A stretch of 64,000 bases of DNA from Hirsutella rhossiliensis (GCF_020360975.1 NW_025408669.1:5270001-5334000); one strand, 5' to 3'. Positions 24,450 through 37,280 are shown, counted from the first letter of the stretch. Numbers and translations are program-made. Notes: generated by a model not told the origin, from the letters alone.

Positions 24450-27400
24450 AGAGGTTATAAGCCCGGCTTACTCCTTTTAAGCCGGGAAATTAACTTATAC
24501 CTTTAAAATTCCTTATCGAAATACCCGATTAAAATTCCTTTCGAAAATCCCCCTAACGACTTCTTTTACCTTCCTATGCTCTTAAACTCCTATCTAGACT
24601 TCTCGATCCCTATAAACGAAATAATACCGAATTTATATAAAATAAGTAGATAAAAAGAATCTAAATTCTCTAGACTTAAGGGAAATTTAAATTATACTTC
24701 TTAGACTATAAGGATAAGAGCTATCCTTACTAAGGAAAAGCTTATCGCTACCTTAAAGTAAGAAAATTATATAAAGACTATAGAAGCTTTATCTTAGATT
24801 TTTCTTTAAGTTAAAGATAGCCCTTTAATATAAATTAAGCATTTAATAAATACTAAAGCTACTTAGGATAAGCTTATAAAGCTATATAATCCGTTAAATT
24901 TCTCGTCGAATTATTTACTTATAAAGCAGCTCTTTAATCTTAGTCCCTTAGGCTTTAATTTAGAGAAATACCTTTATAAGGTAAAGGAAATCTATAAGGA
25001 TTTAAAATCCTATAATATAGTAATTCTAGAAGTTATTCTTATAATATAGATTCTTAATTACCTTAATAAGGAATTTAGAAGCTATATTATAAATATTACG
25101 TAGAGCCTTAGGTATAATTCTATAGCGTTTACCCTTAAAACCCTAATAGCTAGTCTTTTAGACGAAGCTAGAAGAATAAAGGATATAAACGAATCTTTAG
25201 AGAAAGCCTTCTTAATATAAAGGAAGCCTTAGAAGTCCTATAGAGATTCTATAAATACTCCTTATTATAAGGAATATAAAAAACTAAGGCACTTTATAGT
25301 AAATTACTATAAATTATACCTAAATAAGGCTCCTACTTATTAGGTTTTAAATAAAGGAAAAAAAGATAATAAGACTTAAATTTCTAAGAAAAGAAAATCT
25401 TCTTCTTTTTCTTCTTTTCTTTTAGGAAAAATCCCTTTAATAGTATTTCTACTACTAATAAAAGAAAGAAGGCTTAAATTACTAAGCTAGAGTCCGATTT
25501 AAACGATAATAATAAGGTCTTAAATATAGCTTTATAAGTATATATAAACCTAGATATTAACCTTATAGACCTCTCTAGGGCTCCGACCCCTATATAAACG
25601 TCTAAGGATTTAAAGGTAATTTTAACCTCTATAAATACCCCTATAGTAAAAGCTAATAAAGACTCTCTTTTAGGACCTCTAGAAGCTGATTCTTAGAGTA
25701 AAGGAATTAGTCTTAAAGGTAAGAGAAGGAGGATTTCTAGTTATAAGAATAAAAGGATCTTTAATTTTATTTATAATACTAGAGCTACTAAGTATATAGT
25801 ATCGAATAAGAATTTCCTTATTAACTATAAAGAAATTAAGTCTAAAGTTTACTAGGGAAAAGCTTCCTTTATATTAGTAAAAGGAAAGGGGGACTTAGTA
25901 TTTAAGTTCTTATATAGTAAGAAAAGGTATATCCTTTAAGACTGCTTTTATATACTTAAATTAAGGGTAAATATACTATCTTAATCTTATTTTAATAATA
26001 CCTATGCTTTAATAAGAGGAAATAAAGTCCTTTATTAAATAATAAGGCTAAGTTCCTTACTAAAGGATTTCTTAGAAATAAATTATATTATATTCTTATA
26101 GAACCTTTATTAGAAAGCTAATTAATCCTTATTATATCTTTAAAGGCAAGGGATATAGATTTTTATACTTAGTACTTATACTTAGGGTATATAAATAATA
26201 GGGCTATTTTAGAAATATTAAAAAGATATAATAAGGATATAAAAATGCCTTTAAAAGAGGAAAATAAAATAAGATAGTATAAAATATATATTAAAGCTAA
26301 AGCAACGAATAAGGTTAATAAATAACCTTTATATAAGTCTTATTCTTATTTAGAAAAAATAGTATTAGATATTTAAGGGCTAATTAAAGTGCTTACTTAT
26401 AATAAATATTACTATTATATTTCTTTCCTAGACGTAGGAACCTAATATCTAGAAATATACCTTCTTCGAAAAAAGGGAGAAGCTCTAGATAGGTTCCTAG
26501 AATTTAAAAATAGGGTAGAAAATAACCCTAAAAGTATAAGGATTAGAGAAGTATTTTCTAATAATACTAAAGAATTTATATATAAAATAAAGCTCTATTA
26601 TAAAAAAGAAGGAATTACCTTTAATTTTAGTCCTCCTTAGACGCCGGAATCTAATAGTAGAATAAAAAGAATAAATCGTACTATATTAGAAAAAGTACGA
26701 GCTCTTTTATTTACTACTAAGCTTCCTAAATACCTATAAGGAGAAGCTATTTTAATAGCTACCTATTTATATAATAGATTACCGTATTTTACGATAGGAT
26801 TTAAAAGTCTTATAAAAAAGAGGGATAATATAATACTACCCTTTAAGACCTTAAATAAAATTAAGACCTTTAGAAGCCTTATATATTATAAGAATAAAGA
26901 CCTTAAAGATAAGCTAGATAATAAAGCTTTTAAGGGAATAATAGTAGGCTATTTAGAAAATGTATATAAAATCTAGGATTTTTCTAAGAAAATAATTACT
27001 ATTTCTAGAGATATTACTATACTAGAAAATAAATTTATAGAAAATCTAAAAAGCTCTAATAATAATAATACCTTTGATTTTAATTCTATTCTAAATAAAG
27101 ATAAGCTAGAAAGCTATATCCCTATAGAGGAAGCTACTAAAGAACTTAGAGATAAAAGTCCCTCGCCCTCTATAAAAGAAGAGTCTTTAAATAACGATCC
27201 TATTCCTACTATTAGTAAAATAATAATAGAATTACCTAAGAAGCTAGAAGGGTTCGATTCTAACTATATCGAATACCCTAACGTTAATTTATTTCTAAAC
27301 TATAATTATAAAGAGTTAATTCTAGTAAGTATAGAAAATTAAGATCTAAAAATTCTAAAGACCTATAAATAGGCAATTAATAGCCCTAAAGTAGTATTTT

Positions 27401-29364
27401 AGAAAGAAGCTATAATTAAGGAAATAATATAGCTAATTAAATATAAAACTTAGGAATTTTCCTACCTCCTAAGGATAGGAGCCTATAGGAGGCCGCTAGG
27501 TCTATACTATTAAGAAGGATAGTTAAAATAATATAATAAAATATAAATCCTGTTTCGTAATATAGGATTTAAGTAGATCTATAGCTTAGATTTCCTAGAT
27601 ACCTTCTTAACTATAGCTAGACCTAAATCTATTAGAATTCTACTTATTTTAGCTATTATCTATAAATTTAAAGCTTTATAAATAGATATTATAAATGCCT
27701 TTATATATACCGATATAGATAGCGAAGTATATATCGATCTTCTTATAAGCTACGAAGAATACGCTTTAAAAGAATATTATTTAAAATATAGATTAGCTTA
27801 TAAAGCTAAAGGAATTAAATTAACTAAATTCCTAGACCTATATAAAACCGGTTAAATTAAAGCAAAGCTAAAGAAAGCATTATATAACCTAAAATAAAGT
27901 CCTAAGCTCTAGTATAATTATTTAAAAATTATACTAAATAATCTCGGATTTCTTCCTCTTTTAATAGATAAAGGAGTATTTATAAATAAGGACTATAGTA
28001 TAGCCTTAGCAATTTATATCGACGACTTTCTTATAGTAGGGCCCTCTAAATCTATAATAGAAGAAAGATTATTTAAAGAATTATCTAAATTCCTAGATTT
28101 TACTATCTTAAGAGATATAAAAAAACTTCTTAGGTTTAAATATTATAATAAACCGAGAAAATAAAGAGCTATATATATCCTAAGAAAATAATACCTTAAA
28201 TAAATTAAAAGAATTTAATAAAGAAGGTTTAGGAACTTTAAATTTACCCGCTATAGTAGGCTTTAAGCTTATAAAAGCAAAGGAATTATATTTTAAGGGA
28301 AATATATTGCAATTTTAAAAAGAAATAGGATCTCTATTATACTTAGCCTTATTTACTAAGCTAGATATCTTATATTCTATAATTTCCTATACTAAATTCG
28401 CGGCTAAGCCCGACTAAATATATTTTAAGGCTTTAAATATAATATAGAAATATTTAAATAAATTCCTAGCCTAAAGATTAAATATAATTATAATATCCCT
28501 TTTACCTATCTATATATAAAGGGTTTTACCGACTCTAGCTAAGCGTTAGATTTAACGGCCGGAAAATCCTTTTCCGGTTATTATTTTTATATATATAATA
28601 ATAAAATAAGCTAGGCTTACTCTAAGTAGAAAGCTATTACCCTTTCTACCTACGAAGTAGAGTATATTAGCCTTAGGGAGGTAAATAAAGAAGCTATTTA
28701 TTTAAATATACTTTTTAAATATATTACTAAGGATCTATCTATTAAGATTCCTAATACTATACCTCCTATTTTAATAGATAATACTACTGCTATTAAATTA
28801 GTAGAAAATCTAGAATTTTATAAAAGGTCTAAGTATATAAGATTAGCTTATTATTATACTAGAACTAGTATAAGAGAAGGGAAAATTAAGTTTTTTATAT
28901 TAAATTAAAAGATAATATAGCTAATATTTTTATAAAGGAATTAAGACCTAGATTACTCTATAAATTTAAAGACGGTCTATCCTTAGTATAAGTTCCTAAG
29001 CAATTAAAAGGGGTTTTTAGATATTTCTTATACTTTTTATATCTTTCCCCTACTAGGTTTTTCCTTTTTAGGTTTCCTAGAGAAATATTTACTAGGTTTT
29101 TATCTATTAAGATTTTCCTAGTAATAATAGGTTTTACCTTATATAAGGATATCCTATAAATAATTATTATAACTATAGATTTCTCCTACTATAAGTTTTT
29201 CTATTAGTATATACCTAAGGATTTTTTTCCTTAAGAAAGAATAGGTTTTTATATATCCTATTAAAGTATAAAAATAGTTTTCCTAAATTAGGTTTTTACC
29301 CTATATATATACTATTATAAAAAAATTTAGTAAAGAGTATATAAATCTACTTTTTAAGGGAGGC

Positions 29365-30400
29365 TATAAGGAACGGTATTCCTACTATAAATAAAGCAGC
29401 TATAATATACTCTCCCGATTATATAAGCTAATAAGTAGTATATTAATTATAGATAAAATCCTATCCTATAGAGTAAGAATCGCTCGTTATTTTATATATT
29501 ATTATATATTAAACGGTGTTATAACTATAGCTACTAGGCCGCTAACGGTCGACCGCGTTAAGCACGTAACACGGTCTAACGGATAAATAGTCGGCACGAC
29601 CATCTAATAGATATAGGATCGAGGGGATCGCAGAGATCTAAGTAATCTAGGATTAATAGGATTACTACGCTCTATGCGATCTAACGTTAGGGATTATAGC
29701 TAGGCCTATAATCTAAGGATAGTCTCTATAGGTATATATAGCTACCTACTTTTACTCCTTTAAATAAATAGCTCGATAGCTTTTAATATAATTATTACGA
29801 TCTCTATTACGATCTTATCTCTAATTCCGATTACTTAATTACCTAGTTACGGTCTATAGTTTACGACCTCCGACTTATTACTAACGTAATATACTTATTA
29901 TTGCTTAGACCACGCCCTATTATATCTACTAATATAAACCCCTCGATAGGTTTATCCCTTAAGAATAACACCGGTCGTTATAAACGGGTTGCTAGTTATT
30001 GTATAATCGGGAATCGAAGGAATAGAGCTAGCTTAGAATACTAGCTAAAACCTCTTAAGAATACTAGCACGACTAACCTCCTTTAAATACGAATATTAGT
30101 AGAACTAAGATACTTCTAGATTTACTCGAGGTATCACGGAATTCCTTAGTCTTAGGGCTATATAGCAGCTTAAATCTAGTCCCGAAAGGTTTTTCCGTTT
30201 AGCTATAATTATCTATATAAGATAGTATATCTACTAGTAGATAGAGATAGAATTATTAACTTTAATACCTCTTCTATATACTAATATACTACTAATAAAT
30301 TCCGTTAAAAATCCTACCTTATACTCCTTCTTCCCTTCTATTATATAGTCTTACGTAATTCCTTAATTTCCTAAAATTCCGCTTTTACTTATATACCTTA
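29365..30400 (+). repeat. Copia copy 2, 3' LTR, split by a solo LTR
   Basis: The two LTR parts are 29,365-29,516 (152 bp) and 29,988-30,400 (413 bp), together 565 bp, exactly the length of the other LTRs. The break lies inside AACGG, which is duplicated. Confidence 0.9.
29517..29982. mobile_element. Solo LTR (466 bp) nested in the copia 3' LTR
   Basis: The insert begins TGTTATAAC and ends CGTTATA (pre-RIP TG...CA) and is flanked by the 5-bp TSD AACGG at 29,512-29,516 and 29,983-29,987. The uninterrupted copia LTR has AACGG once (near 24,033). It encodes nothing readable. It is not similar to the chromovirus or copia LTRs and keeps several CpA/TpG sites, so it is a younger or less RIP-exposed layer. 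Its parent element is not visible in the window. Confidence 0.92.
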
Positions 30401-30985
30401 ATACTTATAAAATAAAGGAATAAGCTTAATATAAGTACTTATCTTATACGCTTAATACCTACTTAATATATATATATTAGGTAGCAATAAAACTATAGGT
30501 AGGTATTATATAATAGCCTTAAGGTTATAGGCTATTATAAATACCCTTTTAGGTATCTTTTTAAAAGGAAAGGAGGAAAGAAAAGAGTATAAGCGTAGGT
30601 GCTAAGTAGTAAGCTATATAAGTAATTAAGAGACTATTTTATATACGCTAGTAGCGGCTATATATAACTATTTCTTTGCTTTTTAGGGTTAAAGGTACTA
30701 TATATAGGTATTAGCTATAGCTAGACCCTACGTTTAATAGTATTATAGTTTAACGCTATTTATAACCTTATTTCTTTATATATTTAATCTTAAATCCTCC
30801 TTTAGTTATAATAATAAAACGCTCTTTATAACTACCGATTACTTAAGATAGAATAATATAGCTATATATTCTATACTAAAATTTTCGCCTCTACTACCTA
30901 TAGCTAAAGTATTACCTAGCACCCGCTCTAGCCGCGCTATAGTTAATAGGGTTAGCTATAGCCTATACTAACTTTAACTAGCGTA
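30401..30985 (+). mobile_element. LINE copy 3, 3' fragment
   Basis: This is the inverse of 18,540-19,885 without the SINE, so it represents the 3' region of the same LINE in plus orientation and supplies the empty SINE site near 30,668. The upstream part is missing because copia copy 2 abuts. No coding is readable. Confidence 0.55.
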
Positions 30986-31544
30986 CTAGGGTCTATCTAA
31001 GCTATTATTACTTAGTACGATATTAAAAGAATAAGATTTATATCTTATTCGGCGTCGATAATATAGGTAGATCGCCTTATTATATAATTATATATCTTAA
31101 TATCGACTATAAATCTAGGTTTATATTAAGTGCTAGCTAAAGTAGACCTCTAAAATATTTTAGAGGTAAGCGTTAAAAATAAGAGGATACTATTATATTA
31201 AAAGGATCCTACCTCTTAATCGTTAAATTATATTACTAGCCCTTATTCTTTACTCTTTATTTTATTATAATTATATACTTCTCGCTTACCTTATAACTAT
31301 TATTATTACTTTACTTACCTTCTTACTTTTTCTACTTTTTCCTAGCTATAAGATAGTGCTTAAATAGCTGATTTCTTTACCTACCTTTATATATACTTTA
31401 GTTCCTAGCGCTACCGCTTACTTATATCTTTATCTCTTACCTCTATCTTTATCTTATTTATCTCTTAAATCTTTAGTCTTTATTCCTTAAGGCTCTTCGC
31501 GTAATCTATAAGGGGTTGCCTTACCTATACTTATAGGCTTATAG
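30986..31544. other. Unassigned RIP-degraded sequence
   Basis: This is AT-rich, CpA/TpG-depleted sequence with pyrimidine-rich runs around 31,310-31,500. I see no terminal repeats, no readable protein family and no match to the other elements in the window. Confidence 0.4.
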
Positions 31545-31695
31545 TAAGCGGTAACTAATATAGTAGGCGGTAGCCTATCGTAGTAGCTAGTAACTAATAT
31601 AGTAAGCGGTAACTAATATAGTAGGCGGTAACTAATATAGTAGGCGGTAACTAATATAATAGGCGGTAACTTATTAAAGTAGGCGGTAACTATAG
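31545..31695. repeat. Minisatellite, about 19-bp unit
   Basis: Roughly six to seven imperfect copies of GGCGGTAACTAATATAGTA lie head to tail. Variation between units is partly point changes and partly a degenerate second unit. It lies upstream of the helicase relic. Confidence 0.8.
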
Positions 31696-31699
31696 TAGG

Positions 31700-32100
31700 A
31701 GGCTTATATATAAGTTAACCCTTTATAGTTATATAAAGAGCCTTAAGAAATAAAGATAAAGGTTAAAATAAAAAACTAAAAGGTAAGTTATAGCGTTAGA
31801 AACTAAAGTATATAAGAATATAAGTAAAGAAAGGGGCTATTATTTAAAGAGATAGCTAGTTTCCTCTAAAGCTAGTCTCCTTTAATAGCTATTAAAAAAA
31901 TAAGAACGTAGCTAAAGCGGTATAAAGCTATAGGTAATAAAAGAGGAAGGGAATATAAGGAAGGTATATAAGTAAGATTTCTAGAGAAAAGTAGCCGCTC
32001 TTTACCTTATTACCGATCTAGGCACTCGGCCTATAGCCTCGCGGTCGGCTTAGGCGGCTAAGCGGGAAGAGCGAGAAAGGAAGTAGATAGGATATAGCTA
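31700..32100. other. Unassigned degraded sequence upstream of the helicase relic
   Basis: This is purine-rich, RIP-degraded sequence rising in GC toward 32,000. No repeats or domains are recognised. It may be the 5' part of the helicase gene or its element. Confidence 0.35.
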
Positions 32101-33803
32101 CCTAGCTAGGGCGAGCGCTTTATCGACGGCCGGTTATAGATAGATAGATATACTAATAAGAGAAGGAGGTATTAGTAATTAACGAGGTTAGTATATATAA
32201 GGCGCGAACGCTATACGCGGCTAATAAGCGGCTCTACTAGCTATAGGGGTCGCCTTAAGACTTTAGTAGGGTCCTAGTAGCGATCCTCTACGGCGACTTC
32301 TATTAGTTCCGGCCGGTATAAGTACGGTCGATCGTGCTACTAAGCGTAGCTATACTATAGGGCGAAGATAGGGCGTTCGCGGCCGAGTAGCGGCGGTAGC
32401 ACGATAAGGCGTACGCGCTATAGAGGAGGTTTACGATAATTATTATACTAGATAAGTAGATACGGGCCGCCGGCGACCTAGAGCTACGGCGGCTGCTCGG
32501 CGGATCCGCGGGAGGGGGCAGGACCTATTAGACCTAGACCTACTAAACTTAAGGTGCTATAGGGAGGGTAGGCGGATTTCGTAGGAGATAGGCCTAACGG
32601 TAGTAACGCCGCTAATAAGAACCGCTAGAAACTTTACTTAAAGGCGGCGCGCGACTTCCTCTCTAAGAATAAGTAAAAGGAGGGCGCGCCGATAAAAGAG
32701 AAGGCGGTACTAGTACTAAGCTATAACGATAATAGCGCGACCTTAATACCGGCCGTCCTTATCTTTATGCTTAGTATACTAGTTATTATAAACTAAAATA
32801 TATATTAAGGGCTAAAGCTAGTAAATAGGGCTAGGTATATAGTAGTAGATATAAAGATAGTAAAGTTAGATTACTAGCTAGATAACTAAAGTTACTTACT
32901 TTCCTTATAAAGTATTATATTAAGTTAAAATATAAACTTATTACTTATTTTACTATATTTAATACTTATAATTTAGTTTAGTTTAAGCTATTATAAATAA
33001 TATTAATACTTTTAGCCCCTCCTTTTAGTATAGAAAGAGAGCGGGTATAAAAGTAAGTTAATACTAGTACTTAAAATAAAGAAACTATATATAGAGCCTA
33101 CTATAAGCGGCTTACTTTAAACGAGGCTAGTATTATTACGCTAAGGAACCTAATAATATCCTTATATAGCGATTAGGACTTTTATAACTATATTAAATAA
33201 TTATTTTTATAAATTTATAGATTAAGCTTTAAGGTAAATAGTATTATATCTCTATACCTATTAGTATATAGAGACTTCTTATTTTAGGGTTATCTTTAAA
33301 GGGGAGTCGAGGTAGGTTATATATATACTATAAAAGAGTAGAGGAGGAACTAAAGGACCTTTAGTATCTAAAGTAATATAAATAGCGGCTAGACTTATAT
33401 AGGTATTACCTCGGCGCCGCTTTAAATATAAAGTCCTTATTATATCTTATATAATACTATATAGTAGCCGATAATTAAGATAAAGGAGAGGCTAGTATTT
33501 TATAATTAAGTTAAAATAAAAAAAACTAAAAGGAGATACTGCGTTTTATCTTATAGCTAAAGGTACTTATATATAGCTATAAAAGGTATTATATAATAAC
33601 TAGTTAGATAATAGTTATTATAATTATTTTACTTTTATATTACGTATATAAATCTAACTTAATAAGCGCTATACCGATATTATTTTATAATCTATAGCTT
33701 TAAAAAAGAATATAAAGGTTTATAGTATTATTAAGTAATAAATATTATTCGCTATACTTTAGCTTAGTATAATAATATACTTATAGGTATCTATAAGACC
33801 GCC
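32100..33803 (+). pseudogene. PIF1-type DNA helicase relic
   Basis: With RIP stops read through, the plus strand gives a Walker-B/Q-loop-like block GDFY*FRPV (32,286-32,320), then LDK*IRAAGDLELRRLL (32,449-32,500), which resembles LTEQMRAA..PELRRLL of PIF1-family helicases. INQNIYQGLKLVNRARY follows at about 32,785-32,840, which resembles the C-terminal helicase segment. Such genes occur in fungi as repeated families and as the helicase part of Helitrons. No Rep domain or Helitron end was seen, so the carrier is undecided. The GC-rich central part (32,000-32,760) has kept more of its original sequence. The 3' part is too degraded to delimit. Confidence 0.6.
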
Positions 33804-33820
33804 TTAGAAACGTATTATTA

Positions 33821-34590
33821 TTATTATTAAGATTATACTAGTAACCTATCTAGAGGTATCTAGAACTTCGACGTTAAATAAAAGGGAAAAACTAAAGTAC
33901 TTAGAGGAAAACCCTCCCCTCTTTTATAGCTAGTCCGCCCTTATACTAGGTTACGGTTATAGTATATAGGAATCTTACGCTAGCTATCTTAGGTATCGTT
34001 ATAGTTAGTCGGAATTATATTAGCCCCGCTATAAAATAACCTTAGAAAGTAACTCCTTTATATACGCGGGGTATATAGCGTTAATTAGTAGTATAAGCGT
34101 TTTTAGTTAACGGTTAATAGTTAATTATATAATTATCTCTAACCTTATCCTATAATAATATCTTCCTAGGCTCTACTTTATTTTTTCCGCCGTAAGGCTT
34201 AGCGGGCTATTTTTATTAATACCGGCCTTTAGCCGGGCTAGTAGTTAGGTTATCGCACCGGCTTCGCGCCGTACTTATTAAGTTACTAGTATCGGCCCTA
34301 GGTTTTTATTTTCCTGGTTAGGGGGCCCGGACCGGGGTTAGGGGGAGGTCCTAATAAATTTATCGCTAGGTCTAGGTAGGTAAGGTCCGGGCCGGCCTAC
34401 TTATAGCGGGGCTAGACTACTAGTATATTTATAAGCGCTTTTAAAAGCGCTAATTAGCTAATTAATAAGTAGGTTAGCGTAGTCTACTAGTCCGACTAAA
34501 AATTAATTATGCCCTTAGCCGGATTTAAACCGACTCTAGCGTTATAGCTAGTAAGCTTCTTAGGTATATAACTACTATACTACGAGGGTC
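33821..34590 (-). mobile_element. tRNA-headed SINE copy 2
   Basis: This 770-bp element has a perfect 17-bp TSD TTAGAAACGTATTATTA at 33,804-33,820 and 34,591-34,607. On the minus strand it starts with a tRNA-like head (34,590 down to about 34,510) with A-box TAGTATAGTAGTTA and B-box GGTTTAAATCC. The T-arm stem GTCGG/CCGGC pairs throughout and the acceptor-like ends ACCCTCG/TAAGGGC mostly pair. The body is about 690 bp and the 3' end is a TAA-repeat tail. It is the better preserved of two copies. The head looks Asp-tRNA-like, but the anticodon arm cannot be assigned. Confidence 0.9.
34510..34590 (-). other. tRNA-like SINE head with internal pol III promoter boxes
   Basis: The 5' end of the SINE folds partly like a tRNA: T8-A9-like TAGTATAG, a D-arm GTAT...ATAC, a separate hairpin CTAGC-TATAAC-GCTAG and a T-arm GTCGG-TTTAAAT-CCGGC. 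The T-loop TTTAAAT is TTCAAAT with one CpA-to-TpA change. It is probably not a working tRNA gene, because it lies in a repeated element and the anticodon stem is abnormal. Confidence 0.7.
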
Positions 34591-34607
34591 TTAGAAACGT
34601 ATTATTA

Positions 34608-35780
34608 AAACGCTTATAGATCTCCGCTTATAAGAGGTTACCTTATTCCTTTCTTAGCTTAGTAAGTAGGTTATCTTCTTTATATATAAACCTAGCTCTT
34701 ATATTAAAAGTCCGCCTTACTTAACCGCTAGTCGCTTTAGTAGTTATAGTATAGCGCGTATTACTTATAAGAATACTTCCTTAGCTATATAATATATAAA
34801 ATAGCTATTTAAATTATAGCTAGAATATACCTATACTATCTACTATAACCTACTTAAATATAACGTTCTATATAAAATATTATAGCGGATATCTTAATAT
34901 TTCTATCTTTAAATAAGTTATACGACGCTAGTAAACTAAGTATACTATATACTAATATATATTTAACCTTTTATATTAGTAGGAAACGGGATACGTTGCT
35001 ACTATAGCGCTAGGGCTTTATAGTAGTAGAATTATACCTAACCTTCTAACGTTTACGCGAAGATTACTTAGTAAGGTCGTTAGCGTTATAGGCTACGCTA
35101 TCCTCCTAGCCGCCCCTTTCGCCGCTATTCGCCGCGGTAGGATAATACTTTATATTAATATATACGCCGCTAAAATAGTTATTATAATTATCGGAAGTAT
35201 CTATTTAATATTACTAGGCCTTATTACTAATCTTATAATAACCTTAGGCTAGGTTACTATTACTTTAATTCGCGCTCTTAAAGCAGTATAATCCCTAAGC
35301 CTTTAATAGTAAGTTAATTAAATACTAGGACTTAGTTTCCGTACTATAGTTCTTATAAGCGCTAGCTTTAAGGTCTTATCTTACTAAAATCCTTAGGGAT
35401 TACTATTTTAAGGCGTAATCCTTATATATTTTAGAAACGTTACTAAGTTATATAAGAATACTACTTATAGGTAGATAGTCTAGTTAATTTAAAATACTCT
35501 TAGTAGGGCTCTATAACGCTTTATCTACTTAGGGTAAGCTATATATAAGCGGTATTAAGGCTAGTATAAGCGAAGGCGCTATAGGGCTACTTAGGACCGA
35601 TATTAATATTAATAGTCTAGTACTTATCGTAGCCTTTCTACTAGCTTAATTAACTATTAATAAACCTAGCTAGTAGGATTCCTTAGCCTTACTAGCTCTA
35701 TTAAATACTATACTAAGGCATTTTAGCCTATTCGTTAACCCCTTAACTTATAGGTAATAAGGTATATAAGAACTTACCTA
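34608..35780. other. Unassigned RIP-degraded sequence
   Basis: This AT-rich sequence continues from 33,803 across the SINE insertion, so it belongs to the element or gene that hosted the SINE. I could not recognise a protein in any frame. Confidence 0.35.
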
Positions 35781-37280
35781 TACTATTAGGGCTACTAGTT
35801 TATACTTTAGCTATAGATATAATAATAGTATTAGCTAACGAAAGTATATTAAGAGACCGCGAGTTATCTATATCTTAACTATTATAACTATCGCCCTTAC
35901 CCTTAACTTAGTTATCTATATTATTAGCCTTAGATTCTATATTAAATAGAATTATTATCGGCGTATTTAAATATTACTTATAGATAGTAGGTATATAGTT
36001 TAAGCCTACCTTTACCTTAAGGGATAAAGCTTATTATAAGGTTATAAAAGTAAATAGATACTACTACTACGTTAATAGCTATAGTAGCCTTAGCTATAGC
36101 TGCTTTATCTACTTACCGCCCCTTAGGAGAGGAACTTAAAAGGCTTAGCTATTAAGAGTAATAGTAAAAGTTATTATTAAAGTAAGCGAATCTTTCGTAG
36201 GAGTAAGTAACGCTATTTACCTATAAATAGTTAGAGAACTTTACTAAGAAGTATTATTAAGAGTATAAGTACTAGATGCCTTAAATATATAAGCGAGCCG
36301 TGCTTACTACTCTAGCTAACGCTCCCCTTACCTTAGCTTAAATATACTCCCTAAGCTTTAGGTGCTCTTAGGCTTTTATATTATTCCGTTAGTCCGTCCG
36401 TCTAAAATAATATATAGGGCTAGACCTATATAAGCTAGCCTCTTATTTCTCCTATTACTCTCTACTAATTATATAGCTATTAGACTATACTAGACGCGGC
36501 TAAAAGGATACTATAAAATCCTCCTTATAACCCTATTATAGACCTACTTACGCTATTAGCGGCCTATTATACTTAGTAGCTCTAAGTTAGCCTTAAGCTT
36601 TATACGTTAGTCCTTAATTAGTATTAGTACTCTTATTCTATTATTATATTATATAGCCTAGATTAAAGGATAAGGCTTAGCACTTAGTTATAGGCGTCCT
36701 TATAGCGCCCTTTCTTAGCTTATATTTAGCGTAGTAATATTAGCCGCGTTGCTTCTACGTAACCCTTTATTAACGACTAAAATTAATAAAAAGGAGCTTA
36801 GTTATACCTTATATAGTATATTAAAAAGAGTCTAGCTAAGGGAACGCCGGGCTATATCCCTTATATTAATAGACTATACGCTAGCCTTTCCTCCTTATAT
36901 TATATTAGTCTATAGCGCGAAAGGGTAATTTAGGTCGTTAGGGATAGCGCCGGTCTAGCTATATTAATTAATAGACCTGCCCCTTATACTACGCGTTAGC
37001 GCTATTAGTAACTATATATTTTCGTAACTAACTAAGGGGCATATAGGCTTCCTTTACCTACTAAATAGGGGCTAGCTTTTAGAGGGGCAGCCGTAATAGC
37101 GAGAGATAAGATAGTCCGAGGTTAGGTTAAGGATAAAATATATAGCTAAACGGATAATAATACCTAGATATAATAGCTTTATTTAAGTTAAAGAAAGTAT
37201 ATTATATAACGATAAAGATATATATACTTAGTAGTAGTAGTAGCGGCGGCGGTATTTTTAAAAGAAAGGGGCGTAGACGC
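35781..37280 (+). pseudogene. Possible relic of a large hydrophobic protein gene
   Basis: One plus-strand frame can be followed for about 490 codons with about 30 stops, all TAA or TAG at places where Gln or Trp would fit. It reads as hydrophobic segments (for example SLISISTLILLLYYIA and IFSVVILAALLLRNPLL) and a polar end. Because RIP removes TGA everywhere, the absence of TGA is not evidence by itself. I do not recognise the family. It could be a polytopic membrane protein from a repeated gene family, or chance. Confidence 0.3.

Larger units (their letters stand above)
23885..30400 (+). mobile_element. Ty1/copia retrotransposon copy 2, RIP-degraded, with nested solo LTR
   Basis: LTRs lie at 23,885-24,449 and 29,365-30,400 (the latter 565 bp once the nested insert and one TSD copy are discounted). 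A polypurine tract AAGGGAGG lies directly before the 3' LTR. The plus-strand reading with RIP stops gives gag (about 24,600-25,350), a protease/integrase region (25,750-26,980, including SNKNFLINYKEIKSKVY and an integrase block near 26,560-26,700), and RT with an intact YIDDFLIVG (28,012-28,041). RNase H follows (28,600-28,960, with a degraded ADWA-like block). The order PR-IN-RT-RH is that of copia elements. It is less RIP-mutated than chromovirus A. Confidence 0.92.

Noticed and set aside
31545..31695. CRISPR array
   Set aside because: Units are contiguous with no unique spacers, in a fungal genome; it is a minisatellite.
34510..34590. Functional tRNA gene
   Set aside because: The anticodon arm is abnormal and the sequence is the head of a repeated SINE with TSDs.
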